Positions 60,001 through 64,000 of a stretch of DNA of 64,000 nucleotides are shown piece after piece. Every line of letters begins with the position of its first letter. Position 1 is the first letter of the stretch. The translations under genes and the position numbers were made by a program. The notes below the pieces were generated by a model. The model searched no databases and was not told the origin of the DNA. It saw nothing but the letters and a program-made list of their open reading frames with translations. Origin of the DNA: Drosophila persimilis (lineage: Eukaryota; Arthropoda; Insecta; Diptera; Drosophilidae); the NCBI RefSeq assembly GCF_003286085.1, contig NW_020825298.1, positions 3,286,001 through 3,350,000 of the forward strand, read 5' to 3'.

Positions 60001-63000
60001 CGACGTTGACATGCAATTACTGCACCGGGTCCCACGCAGAAACAGAGCCGACCGAGGAGCGCTGCCGCATGACGCGCGAGGAGTATAACCGAACCGGTCG
60101 CAGGAAAGATAGATGTTAGATTGAAGAGGAGTTGGTCGGTGAAAATTATAACCAAACCTAAAGGAACTACCCGAGGCTAAGTTTGTTTCTCTCTGGGTTT
60201 ATGTACGTACGTATTGCATATAAATTTAAAAAAAAAATAGGGTTTTGGGTCTGTGTTTATATATATATAATATAAGTATCGACAATCAATTCAATTACCC
60301 GCCTCTGTCTCTGCACCTGCCTCAATTCAAACCCAAATCCAAACCAACAGCAATATACATTTGTAGGTATGTACATATATAGGCTCCTACACCTGAATGT
60401 GTGGTGGTGTGTGATTGTTATAACCGTACCGTATACAAAACCGATATTAAACATGCAAAACGCGTGCATAAAATTAGTATAAACCTGGCAAACCGAACTA
60501 GACCCAATAGCCCATCAAACCAAACCGAAAGCCCAACTCAAATGTATTAAAAATATTTTGTTATTTGTTTTTCTTTCTCTAATTCCATTTTTATATCGAT
60601 TCAGTTGTTTTTCAGACTCGTGCCTCAGCAGTTTATTAGTAAAAACTAATTCATATTTGGGAAGTTAATTAACGTCAATATTGCAAATTTTCCAAAGTTC
60701 CAGTCTCATGATATGAGGTGTGAAATCGAGCAACCCGTGAGGGGACAATCGCTAAGACAAATGGTTCCTATAAAAAGCGGGCCGAACGAATATACATATA
60801 TGTAACTGAGGGAGAGTTGGTGTAAAGTGGACAATAAACTGATTGGATTTAATGTTATTGAGGTCTGAGAAACTGCCCTAATATGTTAGGGTACTTAGGT
60901 CTTGATAGCTAAGAATTTTCAAAAGAAAGCCTGGCACTCAAGAACTTCAGAAGTTTATATTTCGATGATAAACCAATTTCGAAGACAACTAATCACCTAA
61001 AAAAATAAACATCTTTGCTTTATTTACTCAAAAATAAATTGAAATTTCCTGTTTTCTTAAACTTTCTGAACTTAAATGTCTTTACATTTGCTGCCATTAT
61101 TTTCTGGTCACTGCTCATTTGTTGATATAATATGCAAATTCTGCCCCACCTCCGAGCTCGAGATGCTCCATATTCCTGCCACTACCACTGCCTCTGCTTC
61201 AAGCCCCAATGCCCCCTGCAGTCGTTATCCATACACACGCCCCCCATACATACTAATGCCCGCTTCCCTTTTTTTTTTGTTTTGTGCTTTTGTTTTTGCT
61301 ATTTTCCCTGTTGTTTGGTTTGCATTTATTGTATTTTCCTTGGCCATATGGCAAATTGGGGTACATACGCTGACGCTAAGTGTATGTAACATTTTGCAAC
61401 AGAAAAATGAGCTACCGAGAACTTCCGATTAGATATAGGTACATGTGTCTGTACCCGAGGAAAACATATGTTGGTTTTTTTGTTAACTCGAATTCTGATT
61501 CTTGTCCCACTCCCAAATTACATACATAGATATATATATGTAAATTTGCACGTATAATAAAAACATCTTTTCATATACTTTTGTACCGATACTATTTTCG
61601 AAATTTATTGAAATCTAACCAGTTGAAATATATAACTTTATTAGCTTTGATGTGAAATCCTATTAAAATAAGCCAAAGTTCGCATTTCCGATTTCTTTTA
61701 TTGGTTTTTTTATAGACACGTTTTCCCTTACTATAAGAAAAATGATTCTTAATACAAGTTTTTTCTCAAACATATTGAACTATCTAATAAAAATGCCAAA
61801 CAAATTTTCCCAATCTCGGCTAACGGTATATTTTGTAACGCCTATTACCCGGGAATTTGGTAACGTAGTGCCAGCACCGTACGTCAGATGCCTTCGCGAT
61901 GCCACTAAATATTCCATATATATGCATCAAATATGTTATATAGATAGTGCTATCCCATTCGCTGAGTTTTGCAATTTTGTAACCCAACCTCCAAATCCAC
62001 TTCTGTTTTTGGTATTTTGGTCAATATCTTGCAAAAGTGTGCACTTAGAGAGTAACTTATCGTCAGAAGACTTACGTTTCCATTTTCACGTAATCACAGT
62101 CCACCGTTCCTATATAAATTTATACAGGTTGCATCCCTAGGTATTCATATCTCTGATCTGCCACTTCCAGAGTTCTCTTGTTATGTTTTATTTGGTTATT
62201 TATTTATCCAACTGTTTATCGCATTGTCTATGGCTATGACAAGAGCCTTCTGGCGGTTTACATAAAGTTGGACCTCATTTTTCAGTTTCTGCTTCTGTTT
62301 TTAGTCCCACTGCCACAATGGATGTCATGGATGCCTGGTTTGGTCGGAAGGTCGGTTGCATCGTTGTCATTTGGATCTGCATGGAACATTAAATAAAAGA
62401 GTAACAACAAAATGTTCTCTAGGCTAGAACGAAGCACAGGAATTTGGTTCGTTGTTGGGGTCTGATGATGAAACCTCTGTGACACAGCATTCGGTTGATG
62501 TCAACGAGTACTCGTGTGCGGAGACCAATTGGTTTTTATTTAATTTTTGCACACACTTCACTGGATAGACCATGCCCCCCCCCACTGCTGCTTTGAATGC
62601 GTATCGTATCTTCCACTTGATTTGTTTAGTTGTTAATTGGCTTTCATTGAATTGTCTCCCAATTTTCAATTATATAACATTTCTTTTGGCTCTTTTGTCT
62701 TCGATTCGGTTGACAACAGAACCAAAAAGAAGAAATAAAGAGACGAAAATGGATACTTTATGACTTTTTCATTGAGAAGCTGTGGCTGCTGCGCCATTTG
62801 GGGCATCTGAAGAAGCAATTCAAGTGTCGCCCTTTATTCGCCTCGCCCATTGCCTTTTTTCTATTAATTGTAGCTGATGCTGGCTGTGGTTGTTGTTGCT
62901 GTTTTTGTAGGGCCCAAATTGACACATTTCTATGCTGGCAAATGGGATTACTAATTGTACAGATTCTCCATTGAATTGCCTGTGAAAAGTTCATTCATCA

Positions 63001-64000
63001 GAATGATTTATAGGTCGTTGTCCTCGGTGAAACATTGAACGTTAGCAGTGCTATATTATGGCTACAAGGCTTCAGGGTACGGCAGGTCATAGCAGGGTAC
63101 AGTTGCACCTTGAGAGGACTGTTGTTATCAAGCGAATATTGCCACAAGAATAGTTAGTACCCGAAACGAAACTCGATCTTAATCGATGCTTTTCAATTTG
63201 CAAATTCTACAGATTAGTTGTTAGCATCTTTTTCCTGTGATATTAATGCTATATTGTTGTTATTATAAATGAATAGGTGTGAATATTTACCACCTATAAA
63301 CAACATTATACGCAAGGGAAATTATCACCTCAGGATGTCAGGGATTTTAATATACATTTCTGGTTTTATCCGCTTTTGTCTTCTATTGCTTTTTTGCATG
63401 AGAAACTAGTTCAAAAGCTTCTACGATACAATTCTAATTCATATCTATTAGAACTCTGAGAGTCTAACTGAAAGACCATACGACACACCTTTTTCGTTTT
63501 CTTTGAGAAGAATCCGAGTAGTAGTCGATTGTGTACTTTTCTGGTATTGTTGAACTGTGACGCTCTCAGTAGTACTTCAGCGTCTTTGTATCCTGAATCT
63601 TTTAGCCCTACTACATGTACACGTAAATATTAAATAATTCAGCCTGAATCTTCTGAACACTCTTACAACAGTTGAAACCCCAAAAGACCCGAGCCCATTG
63701 ATTTTGATTGGTTTTCAAACCAAGGACATATATTTTATTTAATCAAAAATCAGTTGTTTCATAAATAAACATTATATTATTTTCAAATTAAGCTCGCATT
63801 AAATGAACTTAAGGCGTAAATCAAAGGCCAAATACATATTCAAGAGGACCCAAAAAGAGTAAGGAAAAGTATATGTATGTCAAAATATGTTATAGTTAGT
63901 TGAGTGTGTTCATATTTGTATATATATATATATATAATATTGTATTGTATTTTATACACACACACATATACGCTAGTAATGCATTTTAAATACTCTTCCG
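57045..64000. other. AT-rich intergenic or first-intron DNA
   Basis: Seven kilobases without a supported gene. It probably includes the first intron and 5' exon of the transporter. Seen: CACA runs at about 58803-58817, TATA/TATATG simple sequence at 60258-60270, 61527-61540 and 63920-63950, a CCCCCCCCC stretch near 62575, and a short GC-rich island at 60020-60110 (finding). Longer open frames at 59217-59864 and 61742-62140 lack protein-like composition or splice context. Confidence 0.4.

Noticed and set aside
61742..62140. 132-codon plus-strand open frame
   Set aside because: AT-rich codons, no recognisable motif and no neighbouring exon signals.
1..64000. tRNA genes, CRISPR arrays, rRNA and prokaryotic operon signals
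   Set aside because: No cloverleaf with a proper T-loop, no regular spacer array and no rRNA sequence was found; isolated GGTTCGAA strings lacked tRNA structure.

Overview
This is eukaryotic DNA from a Drosophila, most likely of the obscura group (pseudoobscura/miranda/persimilis-like). The evidence is small 57-70 bp introns with GTRAGT donors, DRE and Motif 1 core-promoter elements, and a run of genes whose D. melanogaster orthologues I recall as neighbours on Muller element B: Tgt, CG4887/CG4896, pickle, Plap, IntS14, Tango14, capt, Vps29, Tfb4, an NSUN4 gene and an SLC17-type transporter. The species and element assignments are inference. Gene models were spliced by hand from splice signals and reading phase.

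Layout. 1-1990: non-coding, simple repeats and a probable repeat element. 1995-3335: Tgt (-). 4199-18362: three tandem, almost identical RBM5/RBM10-like splicing-regulator genes (-), copies A, B and C. A and B differ by an exact 4786 bp shift, and C carries a divergent patch over two exons plus about 380 extra bases. 18678-28905: a second tandem duplication of about 5.1 kb. Each unit holds a decayed, rearranged RBM5/10 paralogue, a pickle-like ankyrin gene (nuclear IkappaB, +) and a ZMAT5/U11-U12 20K-like zinc-finger gene (-).

29527-32080: Plap (+). 32149-32783: MEA1-like gene (-). 32966-34785: IntS14 (-). 36320-39335: secreted coiled-coil protein (+). 39633-40601: Tango14/NUS1 (-). 40980-41830: dispersed repeat. 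43882-48115: capt/CAP, long isoform (+). 48604-49152: Vps29 (-). 49283-50405: Tfb4 (+). 50549-52063: NSUN4-like (-). 52279-53690: TOX-type HMG-box pseudogene (+). 55410-57044: SLC17-type MFS transporter lacking its first coding exon (-). 57045-64000: AT-rich intergenic or first-intron DNA without a supported gene.

Most of the window is compact housekeeping sequence: RNA modification, splicing, Integrator, TFIIH, retromer, dolichol synthesis and actin turnover. The unusual part is 4-29 kb. There, two overlapping episodes of tandem duplication amplified a splicing regulator, and separately an innate-immune IkappaB together with a minor-spliceosome subunit. The two pickle copies differ almost only by amino-acid-changing substitutions, while the linked ZMAT5 copies encode identical proteins. 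The RBM5/10 copies show signs of gene conversion and contain a conserved frame-shifting candidate cassette exon.
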